DNA from: Cyanobacteria bacterium UBA6984
GTDB taxonomy: Bacteria; Cyanobacteriota; Vampirovibrionia; Gastranaerophilales; Gastranaerophilaceae
Length of the DNA stretch: 45,734 nt
Reading direction: 5' to 3'
Assembly (NCBI GenBank): GCA_002450015.1
Contig: DJYG01000043.1
Coordinates: 1 to 45,734, forward strand
Shown: positions 8,527-17,338 of the stretch, one piece after another
How positions within the stretch are numbered: the stretch's first letter is position 1
Layout of the letters: every line of letters starts with the position of its first letter
The notes under the pieces: model-generated
Seen by the model: the letters and a program-made list of their open reading frames with translations, nothing else
Database searches by the model: none
Told to the model about the DNA's origin: nothing
Translations under genes and position numbers: made by a program

Positions 8527-9644
8527 TACTTAAATGCTCCTTTTACTTTTTCTCTTAATGTTTCTTGAGGTTTTTTGCCTGTATTTATTTCAAATAAACG
8601 TTTATATAGTTCTCTTTCTTCATTAGAAATTTTTTCAGGAATTTTAACTGTAACAACAATTACTTGGTCGCCTCTATGTGATGGCTTTTGAATATGAGGT
8701 ACACCAACTCCCTTAATTTTTAACATATTACCGCTTTGAATACCGGCATGTACTTGAACTTTTTTCATTCCATCAAGTGTTTTAACTTCAACTGTATCAC
8801 CTAAAACGGCTTGAGCAGGAGTAATTTCAAGAGTTGTAATGATATTTAGACCATCTCTGTTATAGTATTCAGAAGGTTTTACGTGCAAAACAACATATAA
8901 ATCACCGGCAGGGCCTCCATTTATTCCGCTATCACCTTCTCCAGAAAGGCGCATTTTTGACATGTTGTCAACACCTGCGGGAATTTTAATTTCCAATTTC
9001 TTTTCTTTTTCAATTCTTCCGTGTCCATGGCAATTTTTACAAGGAGAGCCTATTTTTCTGCCAGAACCGTGACAGTCAGGACAAGCTGAGATTTGTGCAA
9101 ATTGACCTAAAACGGTCTGGGTAACGTGTTGAATTTTTCCGCTTCCGCCGCAAGTCGGACAAGTAACAGGCTGTGTCCCTGGTTCTGCTCCTGTACCGTT
9201 ACAAACTTCACAAACTTCAAGATGGTCTATTTTTACATCTTTTTTACAGCCAAACACAGCTTCTTCAAATTCTATTTCAACATCTAAACGTAAATCTTCA
9301 CCTTGTCTTGGGGCATTAGGGTCACGCTCTCTTTGAGAAAATCCAAAATCGCCAAAAAATGATGAGAAAATTTCGCTTAAATCTCCAAAACCGCCTGCAA
9401 ATGGTCCTTGTGTATCAAAACCTGCATTTTTAAGACCATCTTCTCCAAAACGGTCATAGGTAGCACGTTTGTCATCATCCATTAGGGTTTCATAGGCTTT
9501 ACCTATTTCTTTGAATTTTTCTTCTGCATCAGGTTCTTTATTTACGTCAGGGTGATATTTGCGTGCCATTTTTCTGAATGCACTTTTTATTTCATCTTTT
9601 GTTGCGTTTTTATCAACCCCGAGAGTTTCATAATAATCTGCCAT
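8526..9644 (-). CDS. dnaJ: chaperone protein DnaJ
   Basis: This 372-aa type I Hsp40 has the J domain with HPD (RKYHPDVNKE, about residue 33), a Gly/Phe-rich linker, and four CxxCxGxG-type zinc repeats (CEVCNGTG, CPTCGGSG, CPDCHGSG, CKNCHGHG). The C-terminal substrate-binding domains follow. It stimulates the DnaK ATPase, with GrpE from the next gene upstream as nucleotide exchange factor. dnaK is not in the window. Confidence 0.98.
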   Translation of the reverse strand: MADYYETLGVDKNATKDEIKSAFRKMARKYHPDVNKEPDAEEKFKEIGKAYETLMDDDKRATYDRFGEDGLKNAGFDTQGPFAGGFGDLSEIFSSFFGDFGFSQRERDPNAPRQGEDLRLDVEIEFEEAVFGCKKDVKIDHLEVCEVCNGTGAEPGTQPVTCPTCGGSGKIQHVTQTVLGQFAQISACPDCHGSGRKIGSPCKNCHGHGRIEKEKKLEIKIPAGVDNMSKMRLSGEGDSGINGGPAGDLYVVLHVKPSEYYNRDGLNIITTLEITPAQAVLGDTVEVKTLDGMKKVQVHAGIQSGNMLKIKGVGVPHIQKPSHRGDQVIVVTVKIPEKISNEERELYKRLFEINTGKKPQETLREKVKGAFK

Positions 9645-9668
9645 ATTTCAGCTATTCCTTATTTTTGT

Positions 9669-10259
9669 TTATTCTGTTGTAGCTACATTCACAAGTGCTG
9701 CTCTTAGAACTTTATCACCTATTTTATAACCTTTTTGAAGTTCTGTGATGATGATACCTTCTTCATATTCACTTGTTGGTGTTTGCATTACAGCTTCATG
9801 AAAATTTGGATTAAATTCTTTTCCTTCTGTTTCTATCACTTCCAACCCTAATTTTTTCAAAGTATCTTTCATTTGATTACAAACAAGGTTGTAGCTATCT
9901 TTAACTTGTTGACAATCATCAATATTTTCAATTGCTTTTTGAGCTCTGTCAAAATTGTCCAAGACTTCAATAAGCTTTTTCAAAGTTTCTTCAGCACCGT
10001 ATTTTAGCAAATTTTCTCTTTCTTGAGCTTGACGTTTTCTAAAATTGTCAAAATCTGCAGCCAATCTCACATATTGATTATTTAATTGTTCATATTTTTC
10101 TTTAAATCCATCATTATTGTTTTGCATTGTTGAGTCAGAGTCCGATACAGTTTCTGTTTCTTCTGTATTATCTGATGTGGTATTTTCTACTTCCATTTCT
10201 TTGTTAAACGGATTTGAACTTTCTTTTAATTCTTCTTCTTTTTCTTTTTTCTTTGACAT
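9669..10259 (-). CDS. grpE: nucleotide exchange factor GrpE
   Basis: This 196-aa protein has an acidic, disordered N-terminus (about 1-55), a long coiled coil containing RLAADFDNFRKRQAQE, and the C-terminal beta domain with NFHEAVMQ and GYKIGDKVLRAALVNV. It promotes ADP release from DnaK. It starts the operon grpE-dnaJ-propeller-methyltransferase and is divergent from groES. No hrcA precedes it here. Confidence 0.97.
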   Translation of the reverse strand: MSKKKEKEEELKESSNPFNKEMEVENTTSDNTEETETVSDSDSTMQNNNDGFKEKYEQLNNQYVRLAADFDNFRKRQAQERENLLKYGAEETLKKLIEVLDNFDRAQKAIENIDDCQQVKDSYNLVCNQMKDTLKKLGLEVIETEGKEFNPNFHEAVMQTPTSEYEEGIIITELQKGYKIGDKVLRAALVNVATTE

Positions 10260-10297
10260 AATTTACACCTGCCTGTATATATTATAACATCATTTTA

Positions 10298-10325
10298 ATT
10301 ATACGTTATCAATTTATTTAAACAA
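10298..10325 (-). promoter_or_regulatory. putative sigma70 promoter for grpE-dnaJ
   Basis: On the minus strand TTGTTT (10320-10325) and TATAAT (10298-10303) are spaced by 16 nt. A second TATAAT follows at 10281-10286, nearer the gene. I looked for the CIRCE heat-shock operator (TTAGCACTC-N9-GAGTGCTAA) and do not see it. Confidence 0.45.
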
Positions 10326-10389
10326 GTTATATTTATTTTTTCTTAATTATTCGCATAAAATATTAAAATTTCATTAATAATTCTCATTT

Positions 10390-10417
10390 TTGATTGATTT
10401 TGGGTTATAAATATGAT
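10390..10417 (+). promoter_or_regulatory. putative sigma70 promoter for groES-groEL
   Basis: TTGATT (10390-10395) and TATGAT (10412-10417) are separated by 16 nt, about 40 nt before the groES ATG. No CIRCE element lies between promoter and gene. Confidence 0.45.
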
Positions 10418-10456
10418 ACAAAGACAATAATAAAAGATGTAAATAAGGAGGTAAAA

Positions 10457-10747
10457 ATGAAAATCAGACCTATTGGTGACAGAATTGTAATTAAAGTTAT
10501 TGAAGACACAGCGCAAACAGAAGGCGGAATTTTTATTCCTGACAGTGCAAAAGAAAAGCCTCAAAAAGGTGAAGTAGTAGCTGTTGGTGAAGGTAAAACT
10601 TTAGATAGCGGTGAAAAAGCTCCTGTAAGTGTAAAAGTTGGCGAAACTGTAATATATGAAAAATATGCAGGCAGAGATATAAAAATTGATGGTGAATTAT
10701 TAAAAATATTATCAACATCAGATGTTTTAGGTGTGCTTGAAGCATAA
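10457..10747 (+). CDS. groES: co-chaperonin GroES
   Basis: This 96-aa Hsp10 starts MKIRPIGDRIVIKV and contains the mobile loop TAQTEGGIFIPDSAKEKPQ and the KYAGRDIKIDGELLKILSTSDVLGV end. It caps GroEL. I chose the ATG at 10457 because AAGGAGG lies just upstream (10446-10452). The frame is open back to a TTG at 10394, but that overlaps the promoter and lacks family similarity. Confidence 0.97.
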   Translation: MKIRPIGDRIVIKVIEDTAQTEGGIFIPDSAKEKPQKGEVVAVGEGKTLDSGEKAPVSVKVGETVIYEKYAGRDIKIDGELLKILSTSDVLGVLEA

Positions 10748-10829
10748 GAAAAATAAATTTAACAGTTTACATTTTACTGTTTACTGTTCACACAAAAGTT
10801 ATTACATTATTTTATAAAGGGAAAGAAAA

Positions 10830-12476
10830 ATGGCTAAAAAAATTGTATTCCAAGAAGAAGCTAGAAAAGCTTTATTAAAAGGTATTGATGCAGTAGCAGA
10901 TGCTGTAAAAGTAACATTAGGACCAAAAGGTCGTAACGTAATCTTAGAAAAAAAATACGGCGCTCCACAAATTGTTAACGATGGTGTAACAATTGCAAAA
11001 GAAATTGAATTGAAAGACGGTTTAGAAAATGCAGGCGCACAATTGTTAAAGGAAGTTTCATCAAAAACAAACGATGTAGCAGGTGACGGTACAACAACAG
11101 CATCAGTTTTAGCGCAAACAATTGTTAGAGAAGGATTGAGAAACTTAACAGCAGGCGCAAATCCAATGTCTATTAAACGTGGTATTGATAAAGCGGTTGA
11201 ATATTCAGTTCAAAAAATTAAAGAAATGTCTAAAGAAGTTGTAACTAAAGAAGAAATTGCACAAGTTGCATCTATTTCAGCAGGTAACAACAGTGAAATA
11301 GGTGAATTAATCGCAGAAGCAATGGAAAAAGTTGGTAATGAAGGTGTTATTACTGTTGAAGAAAGCAAATCTTTCGGTACAAACTTAAAAGTTGTTGAAG
11401 GTATGCAATTTGATAAAGGTTATATTTCACCATACTTTGTAACAGATACAGAAAGAATGGAAGCTGTATTGGAAGATGCTTATGTTTTATGTGTAAATAA
11501 AAAAATAAACTTAATTCAAGACCTTGTTCCAATATTAGAACAAGTTGCAAGAGAAGGTAAGTCATTATTATTAATTGCAGAAGATGTTGAAGGTGAAGCT
11601 TTAGCAACATTAGTAGTTAATACAATGAGAAAAGTAATCAGAGCAGTTGCAGTAAAAGCTCCTGGATTTGGCGACAGAAGAAAAGCAATGTTAGAAGATA
11701 TTGCAATTTTAACAGGCGGTCAAATGTTTACTGAAGAATTAGGTACAAAATTAGAAAACCTAACTCTTGATATGATGGGAACTGCAAAACGTGTTACTGT
11801 TTCTAAAGACGAAACAACAATTGTTGTTGGTGAAGCAACTAAAGAAGCAGTTAAAGAAAGAGTTGCATTAATCAAAAAACAAATCGAACAATCAGATTCA
11901 GATTACGATAAAGAAAAATTACAAGAACGTATTGCAAAATTATCAGGCGGAGTTGCTGTAATCGAAGTTGGTGCAGCTACTGAAGTTGAATTAAAAGAAA
12001 GAAAATTGAGAATTGAAGATGCTTTAAATGCAACAAGAGCTGCAAACGAAGAAGGTATTGTTCCTGGTGGTGGTGTTGCATTATTAAGAGTTCAACAATA
12101 CTTAGAAGAAAAATTATCTAAAGAAGAATTTGCATTGGATGATGAAAAAATCGGATATAAAATCTTAACAGCAGCTTTAGATATTCCATTAAGATTAATT
12201 GCAAGTAACGCTGGTGCATCAGCAGATGTTGTAATCGAAACAGTTAAATCTGAATCAGGTTCTTATGGTTACGATGCATTATTAAATACATATACTGATA
12301 TGTTAAAATCAGGTATTGTAGATCCTGCAAAGGTTACTCGTTCTGCATTAGAAAACGCAGCATCAATTGCAGCAATGTTATTGACAACAGAAGCAGCAGT
12401 TGTTGAAATTCCTGAAGAAAAACAAGCTCAAATGCCTGATATGTCTTCAATGGCAGGCATGGGCGGTATGATGTAA
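10830..12476 (+). CDS. groEL: chaperonin GroEL
   Basis: This 548-aa Hsp60 contains KVTLGPKGRNVI, NDGVTIAKEIEL, AGDGTTTASVLAQ, the apical-domain substrate-binding region and the C-terminal Gly/Met tail ending GMGGMM. It assembles the 14-mer folding chamber with GroES. It lies 82 nt after groES and ends at a strong hairpin terminator. The spacer between the two genes holds short ACTGTTTAC-type repeats. Confidence 0.98.
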   Translation: MAKKIVFQEEARKALLKGIDAVADAVKVTLGPKGRNVILEKKYGAPQIVNDGVTIAKEIELKDGLENAGAQLLKEVSSKTNDVAGDGTTTASVLAQTIVREGLRNLTAGANPMSIKRGIDKAVEYSVQKIKEMSKEVVTKEEIAQVASISAGNNSEIGELIAEAMEKVGNEGVITVEESKSFGTNLKVVEGMQFDKGYISPYFVTDTERMEAVLEDAYVLCVNKKINLIQDLVPILEQVAREGKSLLLIAEDVEGEALATLVVNTMRKVIRAVAVKAPGFGDRRKAMLEDIAILTGGQMFTEELGTKLENLTLDMMGTAKRVTVSKDETTIVVGEATKEAVKERVALIKKQIEQSDSDYDKEKLQERIAKLSGGVAVIEVGAATEVELKERKLRIEDALNATRAANEEGIVPGGGVALLRVQQYLEEKLSKEEFALDDEKIGYKILTAALDIPLRLIASNAGASADVVIETVKSESGSYGYDALLNTYTDMLKSGIVDPAKVTRSALENAASIAAMLLTTEAAVVEIPEEKQAQMPDMSSMAGMGGMM

Positions 12477-12501
12477 TAAATATTATTCATATAATATGCT
12501 T

Positions 12502-12540
12502 GAAAACCCGATTTACACTACGCAAATCGGGTTTTCTGTT
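12502..12540 (+). terminator. rho-independent terminator after groEL
   Basis: A perfect 13-bp stem (GAAAACCCGATTT at 12502-12514 with its complement at 12524-12536) with a 9-nt loop lies 26 nt after the groEL stop and ends in a T-rich stretch. Confidence 0.9.
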
Positions 12541-12561
12541 TAAAATAGCAATTGAAACATA

Positions 12562-12594
12562 GCAAAAAAAGCGGTCGGTATATATCCGACCGCT
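12562..12594 (-). terminator. rho-independent terminator of the DUF2023-like gene
   Basis: The stem AGCGGTCGG / CCGACCGCT (12570-12578 with 12586-12594) has a 7-nt loop. On the minus strand it is followed by a run of seven T. It therefore terminates the minus-strand gene that ends at 12622 and sits back to back with the groEL terminator. Confidence 0.88.
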
Positions 12595-12621
12595 TGTATC
12601 TTATATATTCTCTACTCTTTA

Positions 12622-13026
12622 CTAAGCAACTATATTTAATTTATTTTGTTGAGCTGCTTCTTTTTCTTTCAATTTTAAATATCTTTCGCATTGTTTAGTT
12701 TTGTCATAACCTAACATAATGCCTAGGATAAAATCTTTTTCAGGTGAAAGTTTTCCTAAAGGCGTGCTTCCGAATGTTTTTATAACATCTACACAAGGTT
12801 TATCACCAAAAAATACATTCAGATTTTTTCCACCAGGAGCTTCTTGCAAATGGTAATTTAATTTATCACGTTGTAAACGTTTTTCGATAGCGGCTTTATC
12901 TTCAACTTGCATTGTTTGTAATACAAAAGGTCGAATGCCGTGTTTATAACCATAAATTTGTTCATTTAAAACTGCAAATTTGTTATTTTTGTATTCTGCT
13001 GTTGAAATTGGTGTAACCGATACCAT
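12622..13026 (-). CDS. DUF2023-family protein
   Basis: This 134-aa soluble protein has the pattern I associate with DUF2023: YGYKHGIRPFVLQT, then LNVFFGDKPCVDVIKTFG and LSPEKDFILGIMLGYDKTKQCERYL. The function of this small alpha/beta family is unknown and it may dimerise. Its ATG has TAGGAG upstream. It is a single-gene unit with its own terminator. The family assignment is from memory of the motif; that this is a real gene is much surer. Confidence 0.75.
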   Translation of the reverse strand: MVSVTPISTAEYKNNKFAVLNEQIYGYKHGIRPFVLQTMQVEDKAAIEKRLQRDKLNYHLQEAPGGKNLNVFFGDKPCVDVIKTFGSTPLGKLSPEKDFILGIMLGYDKTKQCERYLKLKEKEAAQQNKLNIVA

Positions 13027-13146
13027 GATTTTTTTCTCCTATAAAATTCTTCTTCTGTCTGGAGAAAAACTGTAATATTTTTTTTTGTCGTTTTAAAATT
13101 TAAATTGTTACATTTGATTACATTTAAAATAAAAATGGTAGTCTTT

Positions 13147-14514
13147 TTATTCTGAAATTGCTTTTGTAATTGCGTCTATGATTTTTTTTACTTTTATAAC
13201 TTCAATATTATCAAAATTTTCGGATAAATTGTTAGAATAAGGAACTATTGCACGTTTAAAGCCTAATTTTTGAGCTTCATATATTCTTTTTTCCAAATTA
13301 TTAACAGGTCGAATTTCTCCTGATAGACCTATTTCACCTATTAAAACAGTTTTTATATCTGCCGTAACATCGTTTAGACAGGTAGCTATTGCAGTAGCAA
13401 TACCTAAATCTGCTGCAGGTTCTGATATTTCAATGCCGCCTATAACATTGACATAAACATCGTGTTTTGAAAGATTAAGTCCGATTCTTTTTTCTAAAAC
13501 TGCCAATATTTGTAATACTCTAGACGTATCAACACCATTTGTTATGCGCCTTGGACTCGGATATGGAGTAACTCCTACAAGAGCTTGTATTTCTAATAAT
13601 AAAGGTCGAGTACCTTCGTTTGTAACTATTATTACACTTCCGGGTGTCGCAATATGATTTTCGTTTAAAAATATTTCACTAGGATTTTTTATTTCGATTA
13701 ACCCATTTGAACGCATGTCAAACATTCCGACTTCTGATGTTGTTCCAAATCGATTTTTCACTGATCTTAGTAACCTGTATGATTTATATTTATCACCTTC
13801 AAATTGAATAACTCCATCAACTATATGTTCCAAAACCTTTGGTCCTGCAATATTTCCGTCTTTTGTGACATGACCTATAACTATAATAGTTATATTTTCT
13901 GTTTTTGCTATTTGCATTAAATAATTACAGCATTCTCTAACTTGTCCTACACTTCCGGCAGACGAAGATATATTATTTGTATATATTGATTGAATGCTGT
14001 CAACAATTAAAATTTCCGGTTTTAATTCGTTTATTTGTAAACGTATTTGTTCTAAATTTGTTTGCGGGTATATATATAAATTATTACTTTTGACATTTAG
14101 TCTTTCAGCTCTTAACTTTAATTGGCTTGCAGATTCTTCTGCTGATACATATAAAACTTTTTTATTTTGCTTACAAAGTTCACCACTTGTCTGCAAAATT
14201 AATGTTGATTTTCCTATTCCAGGGTCTCCTGCAAGCAAAATCAATGAGCCTTGAACCAAGCCTCCGCCTAATACTCTGTCAAATTCTTCAATATTTGTGC
14301 TCAATCTGACTGTTTCGTCTATATTTATGTCATTAATAAGAATCGGTTTTTCATTATTTAAAAACTCAGATGCAGGAATTTTTATATTTATATTTTTTGT
14401 GTCAAATTCTTCGACAAAACTGCCCCAAGAACCACATTCAGGGCATTTCCCTAAATACCCAGCAGTTTCATATCCGCATTCTTGACAAACATACTTTGAT
14501 TTAACCTTAGCCAT
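13147..14514 (-). CDS. radA: DNA repair protein RadA (Sms)
   Basis: This 455-aa protein has the four-cysteine zinc finger (C10, C13, C24, C27, with CPECGSWGSF), a RecA-like ATPase with Walker A GDPGIGKST, the RadA-specific KNRFG motif, and a C-terminal Lon-protease-like domain (DVYVNVIGGIEISEPAADL). It is a helicase-like factor that promotes branch migration during recombination. It is the third gene of a unit with a BlaI-like regulator and a 126-aa unknown protein, with gaps of 4 and 2 nt. Confidence 0.97.
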   Translation of the reverse strand: MAKVKSKYVCQECGYETAGYLGKCPECGSWGSFVEEFDTKNINIKIPASEFLNNEKPILINDINIDETVRLSTNIEEFDRVLGGGLVQGSLILLAGDPGIGKSTLILQTSGELCKQNKKVLYVSAEESASQLKLRAERLNVKSNNLYIYPQTNLEQIRLQINELKPEILIVDSIQSIYTNNISSSAGSVGQVRECCNYLMQIAKTENITIIVIGHVTKDGNIAGPKVLEHIVDGVIQFEGDKYKSYRLLRSVKNRFGTTSEVGMFDMRSNGLIEIKNPSEIFLNENHIATPGSVIIVTNEGTRPLLLEIQALVGVTPYPSPRRITNGVDTSRVLQILAVLEKRIGLNLSKHDVYVNVIGGIEISEPAADLGIATAIATCLNDVTADIKTVLIGEIGLSGEIRPVNNLEKRIYEAQKLGFKRAIVPYSNNLSENFDNIEVIKVKKIIDAITKAISE

Positions 14515-14516
14515 AA

Positions 14517-14897
14517 TTACACATTTAAAAATTCACAAATTTTTCTTATCCATTTTTTGAATTCAACAGAATGGTTTATTTTTATATTTCTATAATAATG
14601 ATTATAATTTTTAATAATATTTTTCGGCAATTGCTCTCCACGTTGAAGAATCATTGCTATTTGTTCCAAGTAGCTGTCCTGTTCATCACGATACATTAAA
14701 TCTGTTTTTCTGAAATCTTCATCAGCCTCACGGTGAATTAATGCGTGATAGGCACTTTTTATAGAAGCATCTTCAACGTTTTTAGGAAATTTTTTAATTG
14801 CTTCACGAACGATAATTTTGTCGGTTAAAACAGCAACAATCAATCTGCCAATATAAATTCTGGCACTTTTTACGTCTTGAAATTCTATACCTGACAT
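14517..14897 (-). CDS. hypothetical helical protein in the radA operon
   Basis: This 126-aa protein is predicted to be mostly helical and soluble. It has AYHALIHREADEDFR and DEQDSYLEQIAMILQRGEQ in the middle and a basic C-terminus (HSVEFKKWIRKICEFLNV). I do not recognise a family. It lies 4 nt after the BlaI-like gene and 2 nt before radA. It could be a partner of either, but nothing in the sequence proves it. Confidence 0.75.
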   Translation of the reverse strand: MSGIEFQDVKSARIYIGRLIVAVLTDKIIVREAIKKFPKNVEDASIKSAYHALIHREADEDFRKTDLMYRDEQDSYLEQIAMILQRGEQLPKNIIKNYNHYYRNIKINHSVEFKKWIRKICEFLNV

Positions 14898-14901
14898 TAT
14901 C

Positions 14902-15240
14902 TTATACTAAATCTAAACATTGGGATTCAATAAAATGCATCATTTCTACATCATTACCATCGAAAAACTGATTAGATATTTCTTTAATAGCAACGATTGC
15001 CATTTCATTTTTATCCATTACTGTTTTATAAAAGAATTTTTTACCAGCTCTGTAACGAACCAATAATTCTTTTGAACTTAATCTGTCCATAACTGTTTTA
15101 ACAGTTGTATAAGCTCTTTCCATACCGTTTTCAGACATGTTATCCACAACATCTTTTACTGAAATATTCATGTCTTCATCAAGAGATTGTAATTTCCATA
15201 CTGAATTCAAAATTTCGATTTCAAGAGAACCTAGTGCCAT
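14902..15240 (-). CDS. BlaI/MecI-type winged-helix transcriptional regulator
   Basis: This 112-aa protein fits the BlaI/MecI/CopY penicillinase-repressor family: LGSLEIEILNSVW, VKDVVDNM, the recognition helix AYTTVKTVMDRLSSKELL and the wing YRAGKKFFYK. Members repress promoters as dimers. No BlaR-type sensor peptidase is adjacent; the downstream genes are an unknown protein and radA. The ATG at 15240 was chosen because AGGG lies 9 nt before it. The ATG at 15255 would overlap that site. Confidence 0.85.
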   Translation of the reverse strand: MALGSLEIEILNSVWKLQSLDEDMNISVKDVVDNMSENGMERAYTTVKTVMDRLSSKELLVRYRAGKKFFYKTVMDKNEMAIVAIKEISNQFFDGNDVEMMHFIESQCLDLV

Positions 15241-15328
15241 AAAATTTACCCTCATGAATTAATATCTTCTTCTGTTACATATATAATAATTAATTTTTTT
15301 TATAAAAGCAAGCAATTGTATCTAAATA

Positions 15329-15589
15329 TTAATCTAATAATCCTTCAGTTGGTTCACCAATGTATATAATATTTGAATAATTTGTTTTTTCATTTTTTTT
15401 GTATGATTTACCGGTATTGCGAGTATAGTGTCCGGAGTTGTTTCTGCTAATAAATCCCTTTTTTTCTTTTACCTGTGTGTTTTTATTTACATTTTTATTT
15501 AAATTTGTATTAAAAGTCGGAAAACCGATTATAACAAAAACTACCAGAGCAATAGAACCAATACAAATTTTCATTAAAAACTTTTTCAT
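15329..15589 (-). CDS. small single-pass membrane protein
   Basis: This 86-aa protein has one N-terminal hydrophobic segment (ICIGSIALVVFVIIGF, about residues 7-22) followed by an Asn/Lys-rich hydrophilic tail, so it is a membrane-anchored or secreted basic peptide. The start at 15589 has GTGAG upstream. A longer start at 15631 adds 14 residues but has no such site. I do not recognise a family. Confidence 0.6.
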   Translation of the reverse strand: MKKFLMKICIGSIALVVFVIIGFPTFNTNLNKNVNKNTQVKEKKGFISRNNSGHYTRNTGKSYKKNEKTNYSNIIYIGEPTEGLLD

Positions 15590-15670
15590 AAAAATCTCAC
15601 TTTCGCTACTGGTTATATTCCCAATTTGCATGTATTTTAAACGTATAATTAATACACTTAAAAATTGATA

Positions 15671-17272
15671 TTATGCTGTTAAAATATCAAGATCTTCTTT
15701 TGGTGTTGATATAGTTTTTACCTTATAAATATCTTTAAAGGCTTCTGTTATTATCGGATTTATTGAAATTGGGGAACAGTGGCTTAAAAATATATTTTTA
15801 ACGCCTAATTCTTTCAAATTTAGCATATTGGAAATAGCGTATTTATCGCATTTTGTTAAAAATACTGTAATATCAAATGTTCTTTGTTCAATTTTTTTAT
15901 TAAAATCTTCCAAAATTTTATACATCAACATAAAATCATACGCAGAATTTATTTGAAATGTGTTTGTTGATGGTGTGTATGTTGAAAGAGTAATGGCATG
16001 ACAATTTGCAGGAAGCGTTTTTAATAATCTTGAAAAATAACGTTTTTGTAAAGAGGTGTGATTTAATATTCCGACGATAATCAAATGTTTTATATCTCTT
16101 GAGTTTATTTTAGTAATAATTTCGTTAACACGTCTTTCTATAACTATGTCATTATAACCTATTTTTAGAGAATTTCTAATCTGACCTTTTGCAAAGCCTT
16201 TTGCATCAAGTGCAGATTTTATAAGTGGTTTAAAATCTTTATTTACAATTTGAGTAACACCTTTCGGAACATTTACATCAGTTGTGAACAGTCGTCCTCT
16301 GTATAAATATTCTATATTTTGTAAGGAATTTTTGGTCATTAAAATAGATCCCGGAAATGTTGCAAAATCCAGTAAACAATTTTCTACACCGAGTCCAAAT
16401 TGACCTTTTAGTTGTTTGTATTGTTTTAATTTCGGGTACGTATGTCCAAGAATCATTGAACCGTGTGTATATACATCTATATTAATTCCGTTTGTTGCTT
16501 TTAGAACATCTTCCAGTTCTTTTAGGTTTGAACCGGAAACAAGAATTGCTTTACCATTTCTTGTTGAAAAAGAAACTTCTGTTGGCTCTTGTTTTCCAAA
16601 GGCTTCCTTTTCTTCATTATGAAGTAATTTTACAAGTTTATAATTTGTAGTAGTAAATTTAGCTAAAACCTTTTTTAATATTTCAATTGATGTTTTTTTG
16701 TAATTCATCATGTTAAGCAATTGGAGTAATGAGTAATAAGCATCATCATATTCTTTATCATAGCTTTTTAGTTGAATAAGATTTATGCATACATTTTTTA
16801 TTAACACAAACATAATTTCATAAATATGTCTGTGTTGTGTGTCCAAAATTTTATTTTTTCTTAAAAATTCTTTTTCACCTTGTTTTATAGCTGTTGTAAG
16901 GTCAAATTTTTTATGCAGTTTTAATTGAGCTTCGAGTTTATCAGAGCTGATATTATTATTTTTACAAATTCTTTCATAAAGAATTTTTGATTGTCTTAAA
17001 TTATCATATATAGTTATGATAATATTTTTGAATTGTTCTTGAGAATAATCTGTGTTAGAAACAAGCCCTGAAAGTGTATTCAATATGTTATCTCGTATAA
17101 CTTTGTTGGTTACACCGTGTTTTTTTAGTTTCAATGTATAAAATGCAAGTTGCTTTATGTACATAACAATAACTTCCTGCAAGGAAGAAATTGTAGGATC
17201 TGTTGAACATACACCTTTTGCAACGCAACTGTCAAAGTTATAATCATCATATTGGTAATAATTATAGAACAT
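15671..17272 (-). CDS. hydroxylamine reductase (hybrid-cluster protein, Hcp) homologue lacking the cluster ligands
   Basis: This 533-aa protein aligns along much of Hcp. The match is clear in NGKAILVSGSNLKELEDVL, IDVYTHGSMILGHTYPKL, FATFPGSILMTKNS and LGVKNIFLSHCSPISINP. In real Hcp the hybrid Fe-S-O cluster is held by His, Glu, Cys and Lys residues. Here SGH becomes SGS, THGEM becomes THGSM, TxNC becomes TKNS, GGCDG becomes VGILNH, the ACGKYR Cys is Thr, the GQCND Cys is Ile, and WFEQKA is KCDKYA. Of the four N-terminal cysteines only the last two remain (CVAKGVC). The fold is probably kept but the enzyme activity lost. The ATG at 17272 follows AAGG; a GTG lies two codons upstream. Confidence 0.8.
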   Translation of the reverse strand: MFYNYYQYDDYNFDSCVAKGVCSTDPTISSLQEVIVMYIKQLAFYTLKLKKHGVTNKVIRDNILNTLSGLVSNTDYSQEQFKNIIITIYDNLRQSKILYERICKNNNISSDKLEAQLKLHKKFDLTTAIKQGEKEFLRKNKILDTQHRHIYEIMFVLIKNVCINLIQLKSYDKEYDDAYYSLLQLLNMMNYKKTSIEILKKVLAKFTTTNYKLVKLLHNEEKEAFGKQEPTEVSFSTRNGKAILVSGSNLKELEDVLKATNGINIDVYTHGSMILGHTYPKLKQYKQLKGQFGLGVENCLLDFATFPGSILMTKNSLQNIEYLYRGRLFTTDVNVPKGVTQIVNKDFKPLIKSALDAKGFAKGQIRNSLKIGYNDIVIERRVNEIITKINSRDIKHLIIVGILNHTSLQKRYFSRLLKTLPANCHAITLSTYTPSTNTFQINSAYDFMLMYKILEDFNKKIEQRTFDITVFLTKCDKYAISNMLNLKELGVKNIFLSHCSPISINPIITEAFKDIYKVKTISTPKEDLDILTA

Positions 17273-17338
17273 AAGCACACACCTTTTTTAGCTATAATAA
17301 CCAATACTTTTATAAATTTAATGCGCCTTATGGGCTAT

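Noticed and set aside
10394..10456. Extended GroES start at TTG 10394
   Set aside because: The added 21 residues cover the promoter and the AAGGAGG site and are not part of the GroES family.
10748..10829. Regulatory hairpin between groES and groEL
   Set aside because: The short AACAGT/ACTGTT pairings are more likely a fragment of a TGAACTG-type repeat than a terminator; there is no T-run.
11350..11610. Antisense frames inside groEL, and similar ones opposite clpB and der
   Set aside because: They are leucine/histidine-rich shadows of the coding strand with no ribosome sites.
15256..15328. BlaI-type operator upstream of the regulator gene
   Set aside because: The TTACATATATAA-like stretch is not a convincing TACA-N-TGTA palindrome in such AT-rich DNA.
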